A stretch of 51,545 nt of DNA from Clostridia bacterium (GCA_017467815.1 JAFUKI010000011.1:1-51545), one strand, 5' to 3'; shown: positions 7,771 through 15,993, counted from the stretch's first letter. Numbers and translations: made by a program. Notes: generated by a model from the letters alone, not told the origin.

Positions 7771-8514
7771 ATGGCAGGACTTCTCAACAGAATACGGAAG
7801 GAGGCAGAGAGGGATTCTCTGTTTCCAAAGAAACCGGAGGACATGATATCGGATATGGAATACAGAAAAAATGCAAGAACCCCACTTGACCGGGCTGACG
7901 AACTTTTTCTCCAGAAGATCCTGGAAGAAAATGCCGCGGAAGAACGCTACGGTGAAATTATGTCAAACCGCGGTGTCCATCAGAACAGCCGGGCACGTTC
8001 CGGCTGCGGATGTGCGGAAAATACCCGTAATGTAAGCAGTGACAATCGTTCCGGATGTGGATGCGGTATTGGTGCCAGAAACAGACGCTCTGACAATGAT
8101 GACAATGACAATCGTTCCGGATGCGGTTGCGGTGTTGGTTCCAGAAACAGACGCTCTGACAATGATAACGATGACAATCGTTCCGGATGCGGTTACGGTA
8201 TTGGTGCCAGAAACAGACGCTCTGACAATGATGTTGACAATCGTTCCGGGTGCGGTTGCGGTACAGGCAGAGAGTCCCGTAATGAAGGACATGATGACAG
8301 TTACGGATGTGGATGCGGAAACGGAAGAACCAATGCCATACGTGATGGCTTTCCCCTTGCTATGGTATATTCACCCGTACAGGAATGGCGCGAATTATTG
8401 GAAGAGGAAGAAGCTCTGATGAACGGCACACTGTTCCGCGAACTGGTATTTCCGTGGTATCCTGCAGCCTGCCGCGGAGAAAACAACTGTGGATGTCAGG
8501 GGGGAGAAAGATGA
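7771..8514 (+). CDS. cotJA: CotJA-type spore coat protein with long Cys/Gly/Asn repeat region
   Basis: A 247-residue protein. Residues 1-75 are charged and helical. About 78-185 holds four to five copies of a unit like SGCGCGIGARNRRSDND, with Asp/Asn spacers of varied length. From about 190 to the end is the CotJA domain: FPLAMVYSPVQEW, then EEALMNGTLFRELVFPW. Ordinary CotJA is roughly 70-100 residues and is the domain alone, so the N-terminal part is an addition. CotJA, B and C form a coat complex in endospores. AGAAGGA lies about 10 bases before the ATG and the stop overlaps the start of cotJB. The Cys-rich repeat could crosslink in the coat; that is inference. Confidence 0.85.
   Translation: MAGLLNRIRKEAERDSLFPKKPEDMISDMEYRKNARTPLDRADELFLQKILEENAAEERYGEIMSNRGVHQNSRARSGCGCAENTRNVSSDNRSGCGCGIGARNRRSDNDDNDNRSGCGCGVGSRNRRSDNDNDDNRSGCGYGIGARNRRSDNDVDNRSGCGCGTGRESRNEGHDDSYGCGCGNGRTNAIRDGFPLAMVYSPVQEWRELLEEEEALMNGTLFRELVFPWYPAACRGENNCGCQGGER
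8039..8250 (+). repeat. In-frame tandem repeat inside cotJA
   Basis: About 3.5 copies of a 57-63 base unit, each containing GACAATCGTTCCGGATG and AACAGACGCTCTGACAATGA. Copies differ by insertion or loss of whole GAC/AAT/GAT codons, so the reading frame is kept. This is typical of slippage-prone surface-protein repeats. Confidence 0.85.
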
Positions 8515-8762
8515 ACGAACAAAAGAAACTTCAGCGGATGATCCAAACCTATTCTTTCGTCATTTACGAAACCGCACTGTATCTGGACACTCATCCCAAC
8601 TGCCGCGCTGCTCTGGACTATTATGCCAGATACAACGCAAAGCTCAGTGAAGCGGTAGAAAAATACGAATCCCGTTTTGGTCCCATGACGATCTTCAGCG
8701 GTAAGAACTGTGAAGAATGGCGCTGGGTAAAAGAACCCTGGCCCTGGGAATATAATGCGTAA
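8511..8762 (+). CDS. cotJB: Spore coat protein CotJB
   Basis: An 83-residue protein with the CotJB signature: LQRMIQTYSFVIYETALYL, DTHP, ALDYYARY, YESRFGPMT, and the closing WRWVKEPWPWEYNA. The ATG at 8511 overlaps the stop of cotJA (ATGA), with GGGGGAG 6 bases before it, so translation is coupled. CotJB is the small middle member of the CotJ inner-coat complex in Bacillus and Clostridium; its biochemical role is not known. Confidence 0.92.
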   Translation: MNEQKKLQRMIQTYSFVIYETALYLDTHPNCRAALDYYARYNAKLSEAVEKYESRFGPMTIFSGKNCEEWRWVKEPWPWEYNA

Positions 8763-8783
8763 GACGAAAGGATAAAACAGAAT

Positions 8784-9371
8784 ATGTGGATATATGAACG
8801 AAAACTGCAGTTTCCGGTAAAAATCAAGAACCCCAATCCCCGGTATGCGAAAATCATTGTGTCCCAGCTTGGCGGTCCGGATGGGGAGCTCGGTGCTTCC
8901 ACACGGTACCTGAATCAGCGGTACAGTATGCCGTATCGGGATGTAGCCGGGATTTTGACGGATGTGGGCACGGAAGAACTCGCCCATGTGGAAATGATCG
9001 GTACGATTCTGCATCAGCTGACCCGAAATATGTGTGTAGAGGATGTCAGCCGGGCGGGGCTTGATGCGTATTTCGTGGATCATACTGCCGGCGTATTCCC
9101 GCAGTCTGCCGGCGGGGTTCCTTTTGATGCCAAGTATGTTGGTGTCAAAGGGGATGTTATTGCGGACCTGAATGAGGATCTGGCGGCTGAGCAGAAAGCA
9201 CGTGTCACTTACGACAATCTCCTTCGTATGATTGATGATCATGATGTCTGTGAACCGCTGCGGTTCTTACGTGCCCGTGAATTGGTGCATTACCAGCGTT
9301 TCGGTGAAACGAAACCATCAGGGGGGAATGCAAAAAACAACCTTTACAGTGTTATTCCGAGGATACTGTAA
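8784..9371 (+). CDS. cotJC: CotJC manganese-catalase-like coat protein with replaced C-terminus
   Basis: A 195-residue ferritin-like protein. The dimanganese ligands of the catalase family are visible: E35 (GELGAS), E65/H68 (GTEELAHVE), E136 (AAEQKAR) and H169 (RELVHYQ). It matches CotJC from MWIYERKLQ through HYQRFGE (174). Family members then continue with about 30 residues ending in KNFYAFNP-type sequence; here the sequence switches to TKPSGGNAKNNLYSVIPRIL and the stop codon lies inside a terminator stem. The missing tail type is found, without a gene, at 41431-41529. The catalytic bundle appears intact, so partial function is possible. Confidence 0.9.
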   Translation: MWIYERKLQFPVKIKNPNPRYAKIIVSQLGGPDGELGASTRYLNQRYSMPYRDVAGILTDVGTEELAHVEMIGTILHQLTRNMCVEDVSRAGLDAYFVDHTAGVFPQSAGGVPFDAKYVGVKGDVIADLNEDLAAEQKARVTYDNLLRMIDDHDVCEPLRFLRARELVHYQRFGETKPSGGNAKNNLYSVIPRIL

Positions 9372-9385
9372 AGGTTGTTTTTGTG
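9336..9385. terminator. Bidirectional terminator overlapping the 3' end of cotJC
   Basis: AACAACCTTTACAGT (9336-9350) pairs perfectly with ACTGTAAAGGTTGTT (9365-9379). T-runs occur on both strands. The cotJC stop codon (9369-9371) is in the right arm. Confidence 0.9.
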
Positions 9386-9387
9386 TT

Positions 9388-9522
9388 TTATTCTTTTTCC
9401 TTCGCCATAAACGCTTCCACAAAATCGTCATCGGCGATTTCCGGGTAGGCTTTCCACAAACGGTCTATTTCTTCCGCCTGACCTTCGGATAATAGATTTG
9501 TCGGTATGGGATGGAAATTGTG
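9388..9522 (-). pseudogene. C-terminal remnant of an unidentified protein
   Basis: An open minus-strand frame of 44 codons with no start codon, bounded upstream by TAA at 9523-9525 and ending with TAA at 9388-9390. It reads like real protein (LLSEGQAEEIDRLWKAYPEI, then DDDFVEAFMAKEKE) and ends just before a terminator that works on this strand. I infer the 3' stump of a gene whose front was deleted. The family is not recognised. Confidence 0.4.
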
Positions 9523-9603
9523 TTAAGGGGAAATGTGCCGCATACCGGAATATTGACTGGTTTCGTCTTAATGTAAACTTTTTCATACATAATTTGACGT
9601 ACA

Positions 9604-9632
9604 TTGACAAAATTCGTTTTATGTGCTATGCT
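9604..9632 (+). promoter_or_regulatory. Sigma-A promoter of the YwaF-like gene
   Basis: TTGACA (9604-9609), 17-base spacer, TATGCT (9627-9632) preceded by TGTGC as an extended -10. Confidence 0.75.
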
Positions 9633-9672
9633 GAATCATATACTATACTGAACAGAAACGGAGATACGTTGT

Positions 9673-10470
9673 ATGAGAGAAGATCTGGATACTTTTTTTG
9701 AGTCGATCGCCCTTCCGATGGAGGTCATTCCATCCTATAGTGCTTTTCATATTTTTTACACGCTTATCGGTTTTGCTGTGTGTGCTTTTGCGGCGTGGAA
9801 GCTGCGCGGGGTCAGTGACCGGACATCGGGGGTGATCCTGTTCTCTCTGGGACTGATCCTCGCCCTTTCGGAAGTGTTCAAACAGCTATTCTATTTCTTT
9901 GTAATCAAGGACGGCAGTTATTCCTGGGGGGATTTCCCCTTTCAGCTGTGCAGTGTTCCCATGTATATGTGTCTCATCGTACCCTGGCTGAAACCGGGGA
10001 AAGTGCAGCGCGGGATGTACAGTTTTATGGTGTTATATAATCTTCTCGGCGGTGCGATCTCCTTTACGGAACCTTCCGGATTGTTTCTGAATTACTGGTT
10101 TCTGACCGTTCATGCGCTGATCTGGCATATGCTGCTGGTATTCATCGGATTGTTCATCTGTTTCTCCAGGCGGGGCGGCAATCAGAAATCCGACTATGTC
10201 AGTGCGACATGGACTTTCATTGCACTTTGCGGCATTGCCTTTGGACTGAACTGTTTTGTGCAGTACGGACTGGGGAAGAATATGAATATGTTTTTTGTCG
10301 GTCCCGGTAATTCGCCCATTATTGTGTTTTCTCAGTTTTCCAAGTGGCTTGGCTGGTACATAAATACGCCGATTTATATTTTTGCGGTATGTCTGGGGGC
10401 GTATATTGTGTTCTGTCTGATCTATTATTGTCAGAACAAGCGGCTGCCTTTTTTGAAAAGTAAGCATTGA
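9673..10470 (+). CDS. YwaF/TIGR02206-like integral membrane protein
   Basis: A 265-residue protein with about seven membrane segments. The stretch YSWGDFPFQLCSVPMYMCLI resembles the 'W..lPfhLC' core of YwaF/TIGR02206 family proteins, whose function is unknown. The ATG at 9673 has GGAGA 9 bases upstream, and a near-consensus promoter lies 40 bases before it. No enzyme motif is evident. It is followed immediately by a truncated methyltransferase fragment that has no start signals of its own. Confidence 0.6.
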   Translation: MREDLDTFFESIALPMEVIPSYSAFHIFYTLIGFAVCAFAAWKLRGVSDRTSGVILFSLGLILALSEVFKQLFYFFVIKDGSYSWGDFPFQLCSVPMYMCLIVPWLKPGKVQRGMYSFMVLYNLLGGAISFTEPSGLFLNYWFLTVHALIWHMLLVFIGLFICFSRRGGNQKSDYVSATWTFIALCGIAFGLNCFVQYGLGKNMNMFFVGPGNSPIIVFSQFSKWLGWYINTPIYIFAVCLGAYIVFCLIYYCQNKRLPFLKSKH

Positions 10471-10667
10471 ACGGGGTTACAGTCTGGCTGTTTCTCTCCA
10501 TTCCCGTGGTTCTCGCCTCCTGGTGGTCACTGCTTTGTTTTTTGCCCTATATTGGTGTGATCCTTCTGAGAATCCGTAACGAGGAAAAGGTACTGGAAGA
10601 AGGTCTTGACAGATACGCTGAATATAAAAAACGGGTGAAATACAGGATACTTCCCTTCATCTGGTGA
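10467..10667 (+). pseudogene. 3' fragment of an isoprenylcysteine-methyltransferase-like protein
   Basis: Only 66 codons remain, opening with TTG at 10467 and with an in-frame stop at 10461-10463. The sequence (IPVVLASWWSLLCFLPYIGV, then RIRNEEKVLEEGL, YAEYKKRVKYRILPFIW) matches the C-terminal end of ICMT/PEMT-type membrane methyltransferases: the conserved NEE motif and the final 'Y..rv.yRliPfiW'. Full members are about 180-210 residues. The front two thirds are missing, so this is a deletion remnant joined to the end of the upstream membrane-protein gene. Confidence 0.75.
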
Positions 10668-10694
10668 TAAAGGGATACCTGCACATATGTATAA

Positions 10695-10738
10695 AACTCT
10701 CTTCTGTTGTGATGATGGCAAAAGAAAGAGAGTTTTTT
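10695..10738 (+). terminator. Rho-independent terminator
   Basis: AACTCTCTT (10695-10703) pairs with AAGAGAGTT (10726-10734), followed by a T-run. It ends the YwaF-like transcript. Confidence 0.75.
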
Positions 10739-10852
10739 GTTTTGGAAAAAATATGTTTACCTACAGGTTATGCAGTTTTCCGATTCCGATATGGAAGAAT
10801 GGGTGCTTCCGTAAAATTTTTCCGCAGGATGGGTATAATTCGGCTTTGATTC

Positions 10853-10881
10853 TTGACATTTATATGGAAATACACTATAAT
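10853..10881 (+). promoter_or_regulatory. Perfect consensus sigma-A promoter of the MFS-nitroreductase operon
   Basis: TTGACA (10853-10858), 17-base spacer, TATAAT (10876-10881). Both hexamers are exact consensus. Confidence 0.85.
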
Positions 10882-10890
10882 TTCAATATA

Positions 10891-10928
10891 GATATACAAA
10901 GCATTATTTGATATACAAAGCATTATTT
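10891..10928 (+). repeat. 19-bp perfect tandem duplication in the MFS leader
   Basis: GATATACAAAGCATTATTT occurs at 10891-10909 and again at 10910-10928, directly adjacent. It starts about 3 bases after the expected transcription start and ends before the ribosome site. Either a recent duplication or a repeated operator. Confidence 0.9.
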
Positions 10929-10939
10929 CAGGAGTTTTT

Positions 10940-12139
10940 ATGTCTGCAACAAACTTCAAACGGACGAAATTTGCGTGTTATGCCGCATATTTTACCATGT
11001 CGTCCGTGTTCAGTTTACCGCCGCTTTTGTTTGTTACCTTTCATGAAATGTACGGTGTTTCCTGGACACTGCTGGGTACGCTGGTTCTGACCAATTTCTG
11101 TACACAGCTGGCGGTGGATCTGATCTTCACCGTATTTTCCAAAAAGTTCAATGTACAGAAGATCGTGCGGATCATGCCGCTGATCACTTCTCTGGGTCTG
11201 TTGATCTATGCGGTATTCCCCATGGTTCTGCCGGATCTGGCATATCTCGGTCTGCTGATCGGGACCGTCGTTTTTTCGGTTTCTGCCGGACTTTCCGAAG
11301 TTTTGCTCAGCCCCACCATTGCGGCGATTCCTTCGGATAATCCCCAGAGAGATATGAGTATGCTTCACTCGCTCTACGCTTTCGGGGTATTTACCGTCGT
11401 GGTTATCGGTACGCTGTTCATTAAGTTCTTCGGTGCGGAAAACTGGATGTATCTCACCATGTTTTTTGCCCTGCTTCCCGTTATTGCCGCGGTACTGTTC
11501 ATCCTTTCCCCCATGCCGGATATGAACGGGGAAAGCACTGCCGCTGCCGCCGGAAAAAGCCGGAAAAGAACGATTGGCATTGCCCTTTGCGTGGGTTGTA
11601 TTTTCCTCGGAAGCTGTGCGGAGAATGCCATGTCCAACTGGATATCCGGATATATGGAGGCGCAGCTGAATATTGACAAGGCTTTTGGCGATATTCTCGG
11701 CATGGCGGTATTTGCCGTCTTATTGGGAATCACGAGAATCTCCTATGCGAAATGGGGAAAAAACATCAGTAAAATGCTGCTTGCCGGTATGATCGGTGCG
11801 GCTGTCTGTTATCTGGTGGCAGGGCTTTCCACTCATGTTGTTCCGGCGTTCATTGCCTGCATTCTGACCGGTATTTTCACCTCCATGCTCTGGCCGGGAA
11901 CCCTGATTCTCATGGAAGAAAAAGTACCCGGTGCCGGTGTTGCTTCCTATGCTCTGATGGCGGCAGGCGGGGATCTGGGTGCTTCCGTTGCACCTCAGCT
12001 TCTGGGGGTAATGGCGGACAATGTGAGTCTGCAGGCGGGAATGCTTGTCTGCTCGGTTTTCCCGATCCTGGGAATTGTTCTGATGGCTGTGATCATGTGG
12101 TTTTTCAGAAGAAAGAACACGGAAACGGCTGTATTATAA
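10940..12139 (+). CDS. Major facilitator superfamily transporter
   Basis: A 399-residue protein with about 12 membrane segments in two halves separated by a hydrophilic loop (MNGESTAAAAGKSRKR, about 195-212). It resembles sugar-type MFS porters of the FucP-like branch in layout (CAENAMSNWISGYME; later SMLWPGTLILMEE and GGDLGASVAP), but the substrate cannot be assigned. GGAG lies 5 bases before the ATG. A perfect consensus promoter with a tandem repeat in the leader drives it, and a nitroreductase follows 26 bases downstream. Confidence 0.85.
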   Translation: MSATNFKRTKFACYAAYFTMSSVFSLPPLLFVTFHEMYGVSWTLLGTLVLTNFCTQLAVDLIFTVFSKKFNVQKIVRIMPLITSLGLLIYAVFPMVLPDLAYLGLLIGTVVFSVSAGLSEVLLSPTIAAIPSDNPQRDMSMLHSLYAFGVFTVVVIGTLFIKFFGAENWMYLTMFFALLPVIAAVLFILSPMPDMNGESTAAAAGKSRKRTIGIALCVGCIFLGSCAENAMSNWISGYMEAQLNIDKAFGDILGMAVFAVLLGITRISYAKWGKNISKMLLAGMIGAAVCYLVAGLSTHVVPAFIACILTGIFTSMLWPGTLILMEEKVPGAGVASYALMAAGGDLGASVAPQLLGVMADNVSLQAGMLVCSVFPILGIVLMAVIMWFFRRKNTETAVL

Positions 12140-12165
12140 AATACATTACATAAAGGAGAAATTAT

Positions 12166-12699
12166 ATGAACACATTAGAAGCGATTTACAGTAGAAGATC
12201 CATTCGGGCGTTCAATGGCGTTCAGCTCACCGAGGAGGAATGCAAGGTGATACTGAAAGCGGCATACGCATCTCCCATCGGCCGTGCTATGTACGATACG
12301 CTTAGTCTGACCGTAATCACTGACCGCGCTCTGATCGACAGATGGGAAAAGCAGATGCAGGAAGAAGCCGGCAATCCGGATCTCCATCCTTTTTACGGTG
12401 CGCCGACGGTTATTCTGGTTTCCTCCGTTATCGGCGAGGGTCTGATGACCAATGTGAATTATTCCAATGCGGCGATTGTTGTACAGAATATGGCGATTGC
12501 GGCAACGGAGATCGGTGTTGGTGCCTGCCATATCTGGGGTGCTGTACGCGGACTGCACGGTGATGACGCTGTATCAAAGGAACTGAAGATTCCCGCAGGT
12601 ATGGTTCCCTGCTGTGCCATTGCGCTGGGGCATTTTGACGGGGAATATGCGGTTCGTGAAGTACAGGAAGATCGGATTCAGACATATTTTATCAGATAA
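12166..12699 (+). CDS. Nitroreductase family flavoprotein
   Basis: A 177-residue FMN-dependent nitroreductase-fold protein, near the usual length. It opens with the FMN-phosphate segment EAIYSRRSIRAF, has the mid-region YSNAAIVVQNMAIAATEIG with GACHIWG, and ends with the ALGHFDGEY segment. Members reduce nitroaromatics, quinones or flavins with NAD(P)H; the true substrate is unknown. AAAGGAG sits before the ATG. It is co-transcribed with the MFS gene and followed by a terminator. Confidence 0.88.
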   Translation: MNTLEAIYSRRSIRAFNGVQLTEEECKVILKAAYASPIGRAMYDTLSLTVITDRALIDRWEKQMQEEAGNPDLHPFYGAPTVILVSSVIGEGLMTNVNYSNAAIVVQNMAIAATEIGVGACHIWGAVRGLHGDDAVSKELKIPAGMVPCCAIALGHFDGEYAVREVQEDRIQTYFIR

Positions 12700-12713
12700 T
12701 GTTTTGAGAGAAA

Positions 12714-12740
12714 GGGCTGCCTGTTCCGGCGGCTCTTTTT
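12714..12740 (+). terminator. Terminator of the MFS-nitroreductase operon
   Basis: GGGCTGCC (12714-12721) pairs with GGCGGCTC (12728-12735), two G-T pairs included, followed by TTTTT. Confidence 0.75.
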
Positions 12741-12887
12741 GTATTGGAAATGGGGTGTAAGGTTTATTCCTCAAAACTTTTCTCTTTGGCACACATCCCT
12801 AAGAATTCCCCTTCTTGGCAATAGGGATTTATTCATAAAAAAATTCTGTATAAAAATAATATTTATACATAAAATTAACTAAATATA

Positions 12888-12916
12888 TTGCTTTTTGCCG
12901 ATTCATGTGCTATAAT
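12888..12916 (+). promoter_or_regulatory. Sigma-A promoter of the first peptide ABC operon
   Basis: TTGCTT (12888-12893), 17-base spacer, TATAAT (12911-12916), with TGC as an extended -10. The same -35, spacing and -10 recur at 25109 and 48523. Confidence 0.8.
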
Positions 12917-12948
12917 AATGATAGTTTTTTCAAAAAGTGAGGTATATC

Positions 12949-14901
12949 ATGAAATCTGTTCTGAAACGCGTACTGGCAGCATTGATCGTGCTGTCCATGG
13001 GACTGACTGCTATGGTGGCCTGCGACAAACCCGTTGACCCCGCAAACGCTGCAGCAGATGCCCAAGAGATTCTGGAAAGCAAGGAATACAGAGATACCTA
13101 TAAGACTTACTTCTCTACTTCCTACTCTTCCCTCAACTATTTCTCCACTTCTTACGCCACCGTCCGTGAAATCGTAACCAACTGTATTGACGGTCTGGTA
13201 GAACCTGACGTTTACGGCAATTATGTTGCTTCTCTGGCTGAAAGCTGGGAACACAACGACGACTACACCGTATGGACCTTCAAGATCCGCGAAGGTCTTA
13301 AGTGGGTTGACCACACCGGTGCCGAAACCGAGTACGCTCTGACTGCCGAAGACTTTGTTGACGGCATCAAGTACATCGGTGATCCCCTTAACGGTGCTTA
13401 CTCCCTCCGTGTTGTCCGCAACCTGATCGCCGGTCTGTATGATTACTACTGGGGTCTGGACGACATCGACTGCGGTCTGGATACCGAAACCAACAGAGCG
13501 GATCTGGAAGCTTCCTTCTCCGACATCGTAGGTGTTAAGGCTCTGGATGAATACACCGTTCAGTACACTCTGGAATCCAGCGCTCCCTACTTCCTGTCCC
13601 TGATCGAAAGCTCCATGCTCCTTCTGCCCGTTGAATATGAATATGCTATGGCACTAGGCGAAGACTTCGGCGTAGACAACACCAAGATGCTGTACTGCGG
13701 TCCCTACTACGTTTCCGAATTCAAGCGTGACAAGCTGATCAAGCTGACCAAGAACGAAAACTACTGGGATGCCGACAAGGTAACCCTGAACACTGTAGAA
13801 TACCAGATGATCCCCGACGGAACCACTTCTCTGGAAATGTTCCAGCGCGGTGAACTGGACTACACCTCCGTTGAAACCGAAGCATATCAGTCCCTCCAGA
13901 ACGGTGAATGGGCTGATAACCTGATTCCCAACGAATTCAGCTTCAGCACCAACTACCTCTGGCTGGACTTCTCCGGTGCTAACCCCGAATACAACACCTT
14001 TGTTCAGAACGAAAACTTCCGTAAGGCTCTGCAGCACGCTGTGAACCGTACTTCTCTCGGTGCGCTCCGTGAACCTGTTGATCCTGCCAGACTGGTCCGC
14101 AACACCATCAATGCAGAAGGTGCGATCTTCAACTCCGAAGGCGTTGACTACACACAGCTGGAACCTTTGGCAAACGTAACCAATGCTGACTACAGCAAGG
14201 ATCCCGCAGCAGCACGTACCTACATGGAAGCTGCTATCGCAGAACTGTGCAACGAAGACGGCACCATCAAGGGCGTTTCCGCAGGTACTGTTGACTATCT
14301 GCCCGTAATCAAGACCGAAGTAGACGGTAAGCTCCCTGTTACTCTGATCTACGTTGGTACTGATGACGAAGACGAGATCATTCTCGCACAGCTGTTTGAA
14401 GCTATGGTAGAAGAAGCGATCGGTAAGGACTACATTGATGTAGAACTGGCATTTGATACCAGCGGCGACTTCTACGGTACTGTAGGCGGCAGCGTGGACG
14501 GTCCCTTCAACTATGACATTTACTGGGATTCCCTCTCCACCGGTTATGCTGACCCCTCCGGTATCCTCGGCAGAATCACCACCGAAGGCGTTGAAAACGT
14601 AGGTGCTTACAATGTTCCCGAATACGACGCACTGGTGGAAAAGGCTCTGAGCGCCGAAACCTTCGACGAAAGACTGGAATACTTTGCACAGGCTGAAGCT
14701 TTCCTGCTGGAAGGTGCTTACATGATTCCCGTTATCTCCAGCCTCCGCGGTTACCACATGAGTTACGAAATCCCCTTCACCGGTCCCAGATGCCTGTACG
14801 GTAATGTACGTTACAAGGGCGTTAAGGTTGCTACCGAAGCGCTGACCATGGACGAATACGAAGTTCTGGAAGCTGCATGGACTGCCGGTAAGAACAAGTA
14901 A
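12949..14901 (+). CDS. Peptide ABC transporter substrate-binding lipoprotein (SBP_bac_5)
   Basis: A 650-residue OppA/DppA-type lipoprotein. The start is the ATG at 12949, because GTGAGG 6 bases upstream is its ribosome site; an in-frame GTG at 12937 overlaps that site. The signal peptide has a lipobox AMVAC with Cys at residue 25. Family landmarks: LAESWEHNDDYTVWTFKIRE, GLKW, AEDFVDGIKYI, and YQMIPDGTTSLEMFQRGELD. It captures oligopeptides outside the membrane for the permeases that follow. Codon use is strongly biased, as for highly expressed genes. A hairpin after the gene probably limits read-through. Confidence 0.93.
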   Translation: MKSVLKRVLAALIVLSMGLTAMVACDKPVDPANAAADAQEILESKEYRDTYKTYFSTSYSSLNYFSTSYATVREIVTNCIDGLVEPDVYGNYVASLAESWEHNDDYTVWTFKIREGLKWVDHTGAETEYALTAEDFVDGIKYIGDPLNGAYSLRVVRNLIAGLYDYYWGLDDIDCGLDTETNRADLEASFSDIVGVKALDEYTVQYTLESSAPYFLSLIESSMLLLPVEYEYAMALGEDFGVDNTKMLYCGPYYVSEFKRDKLIKLTKNENYWDADKVTLNTVEYQMIPDGTTSLEMFQRGELDYTSVETEAYQSLQNGEWADNLIPNEFSFSTNYLWLDFSGANPEYNTFVQNENFRKALQHAVNRTSLGALREPVDPARLVRNTINAEGAIFNSEGVDYTQLEPLANVTNADYSKDPAAARTYMEAAIAELCNEDGTIKGVSAGTVDYLPVIKTEVDGKLPVTLIYVGTDDEDEIILAQLFEAMVEEAIGKDYIDVELAFDTSGDFYGTVGGSVDGPFNYDIYWDSLSTGYADPSGILGRITTEGVENVGAYNVPEYDALVEKALSAETFDERLEYFAQAEAFLLEGAYMIPVISSLRGYHMSYEIPFTGPRCLYGNVRYKGVKVATEALTMDEYEVLEAAWTAGKNK

Positions 14902-14931
14902 TCTGTTCCCGTAATCCATTAAAATTTCTGA

Positions 14932-14978
14932 AAAATGCCACTCCAATCTCCGTTATTCTGCGGGCGGAGTGGCATTTT
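14932..14978 (+). terminator. Intercistronic hairpin/attenuator after the lipoprotein gene
   Basis: AAAATGCCACTCC (14932-14944) pairs perfectly with GGAGTGGCATTTT (14966-14978), ending in TTTT. It lies between the binding-protein gene and the first permease and should make the permease message less abundant. Confidence 0.85.
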
Positions 14979-15010
14979 CGCACATTCTCAGACCGAAAGG
15001 ATCGGATCGT

Positions 15011-15946
15011 ATGACAAAATATATTCTGAAACGTATCCTTCGCTCCCTTGTTACTGTTGTAATCGTTTTCTTCGTGGTATTCATGCTCCTGCGCTTCATG
15101 CCGCTGAACGGATATTTCCCGGATGAAATGGTCAAGGAAGCGGATGAAGCAACCCGAATGGCGTATCTGCGCAATCTGGGTTTATTGGATCATCCCCTTG
15201 TACAGCTGGGACGTTTTGTCAAGAATCTCTTTAAAGGAGATCTGGGACGAAGCATCACCGTTTATCCCAAAGTGCCCATCGCTACATTGCTGGTGGAAAA
15301 AATTCCCGTTACTGCTTTCCTCGGCTTCTGGTCCATGCTTCTGGGTATTGTAGCCGGACTCTCCATGGGGCTGATGATGGTTCGTTTCCGCAGCAGGATC
15401 GGTGATACGCTGGGCAACGGGTATATCATGTTCGTCCGTGCTGTCCCCAGTCTGCTGTATCTGTTCTTTATTCAGATTCAGATTTCCAAGTGGTTCAATC
15501 TGCCCTTGGTATATTACGATGACAAGCCTCTTTCCTGGATTCTGCCCATTGTCAGTCTGGCGCTTTCCAGCATTGCCTGGTATGCCCTGTGGCTGAGACG
15601 GTTTATGGTGGATGAAGAAAATCAGGATTATGTGAAATTTGCAACCGTAAAAGGGCTGCCGAAAAAGCAGGTGCTGAAAAAGCACGTTTTCCGCAACGCC
15701 ATCATTCCGCTGTCGGCTTATCTCCCCAGTGACCTTTTGAACATCATTTCCGGTTCTCTGGTGATTGAAACACTGTATGCCATCCCCGGAACCGGCGGAC
15801 TTCTGACCACTGCCATCAAGAACCAGGACAACAATCTGGTGCAGATTCTGGTGCTGATGTACGCTGTTGTTTCTATCTTGGGCGTATTTCTGGGCGACCT
15901 GCTGCTGGCGTTTGTAGACCCCAGAATCAAGCTGACCGACGATTGA
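15011..15946 (+). CDS. Oligopeptide ABC permease, DppB type
   Basis: A 311-residue inner-membrane protein with about six membrane helices. MTKYILKRILRSLVTVVIV is the typical DppB opening. The ATPase-contact loop is seen as YVKFATVKGLPKKQVLKKHV, then FRNAIIPLSAYL, and VIETLYAIPGTGGLL. I chose the ATG at 15011 with AAAGGA 9 bases upstream; the open frame extends further only through the attenuator hairpin. It pairs with the next gene to form the channel. Confidence 0.92.
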   Translation: MTKYILKRILRSLVTVVIVFFVVFMLLRFMPLNGYFPDEMVKEADEATRMAYLRNLGLLDHPLVQLGRFVKNLFKGDLGRSITVYPKVPIATLLVEKIPVTAFLGFWSMLLGIVAGLSMGLMMVRFRSRIGDTLGNGYIMFVRAVPSLLYLFFIQIQISKWFNLPLVYYDDKPLSWILPIVSLALSSIAWYALWLRRFMVDEENQDYVKFATVKGLPKKQVLKKHVFRNAIIPLSAYLPSDLLNIISGSLVIETLYAIPGTGGLLTTAIKNQDNNLVQILVLMYAVVSILGVFLGDLLLAFVDPRIKLTDD

Positions 15947-15993
15947 TTTTCCCATGCACGAAAACAAACCATTACCAACATACCGGAGTCATT

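Noticed and set aside
8039..8250. Regularly spaced repeats that could suggest a CRISPR array
   Set aside because: The units are contiguous, in frame, codon-variable and lie inside the cotJA gene; no unique spacers or cas genes exist.
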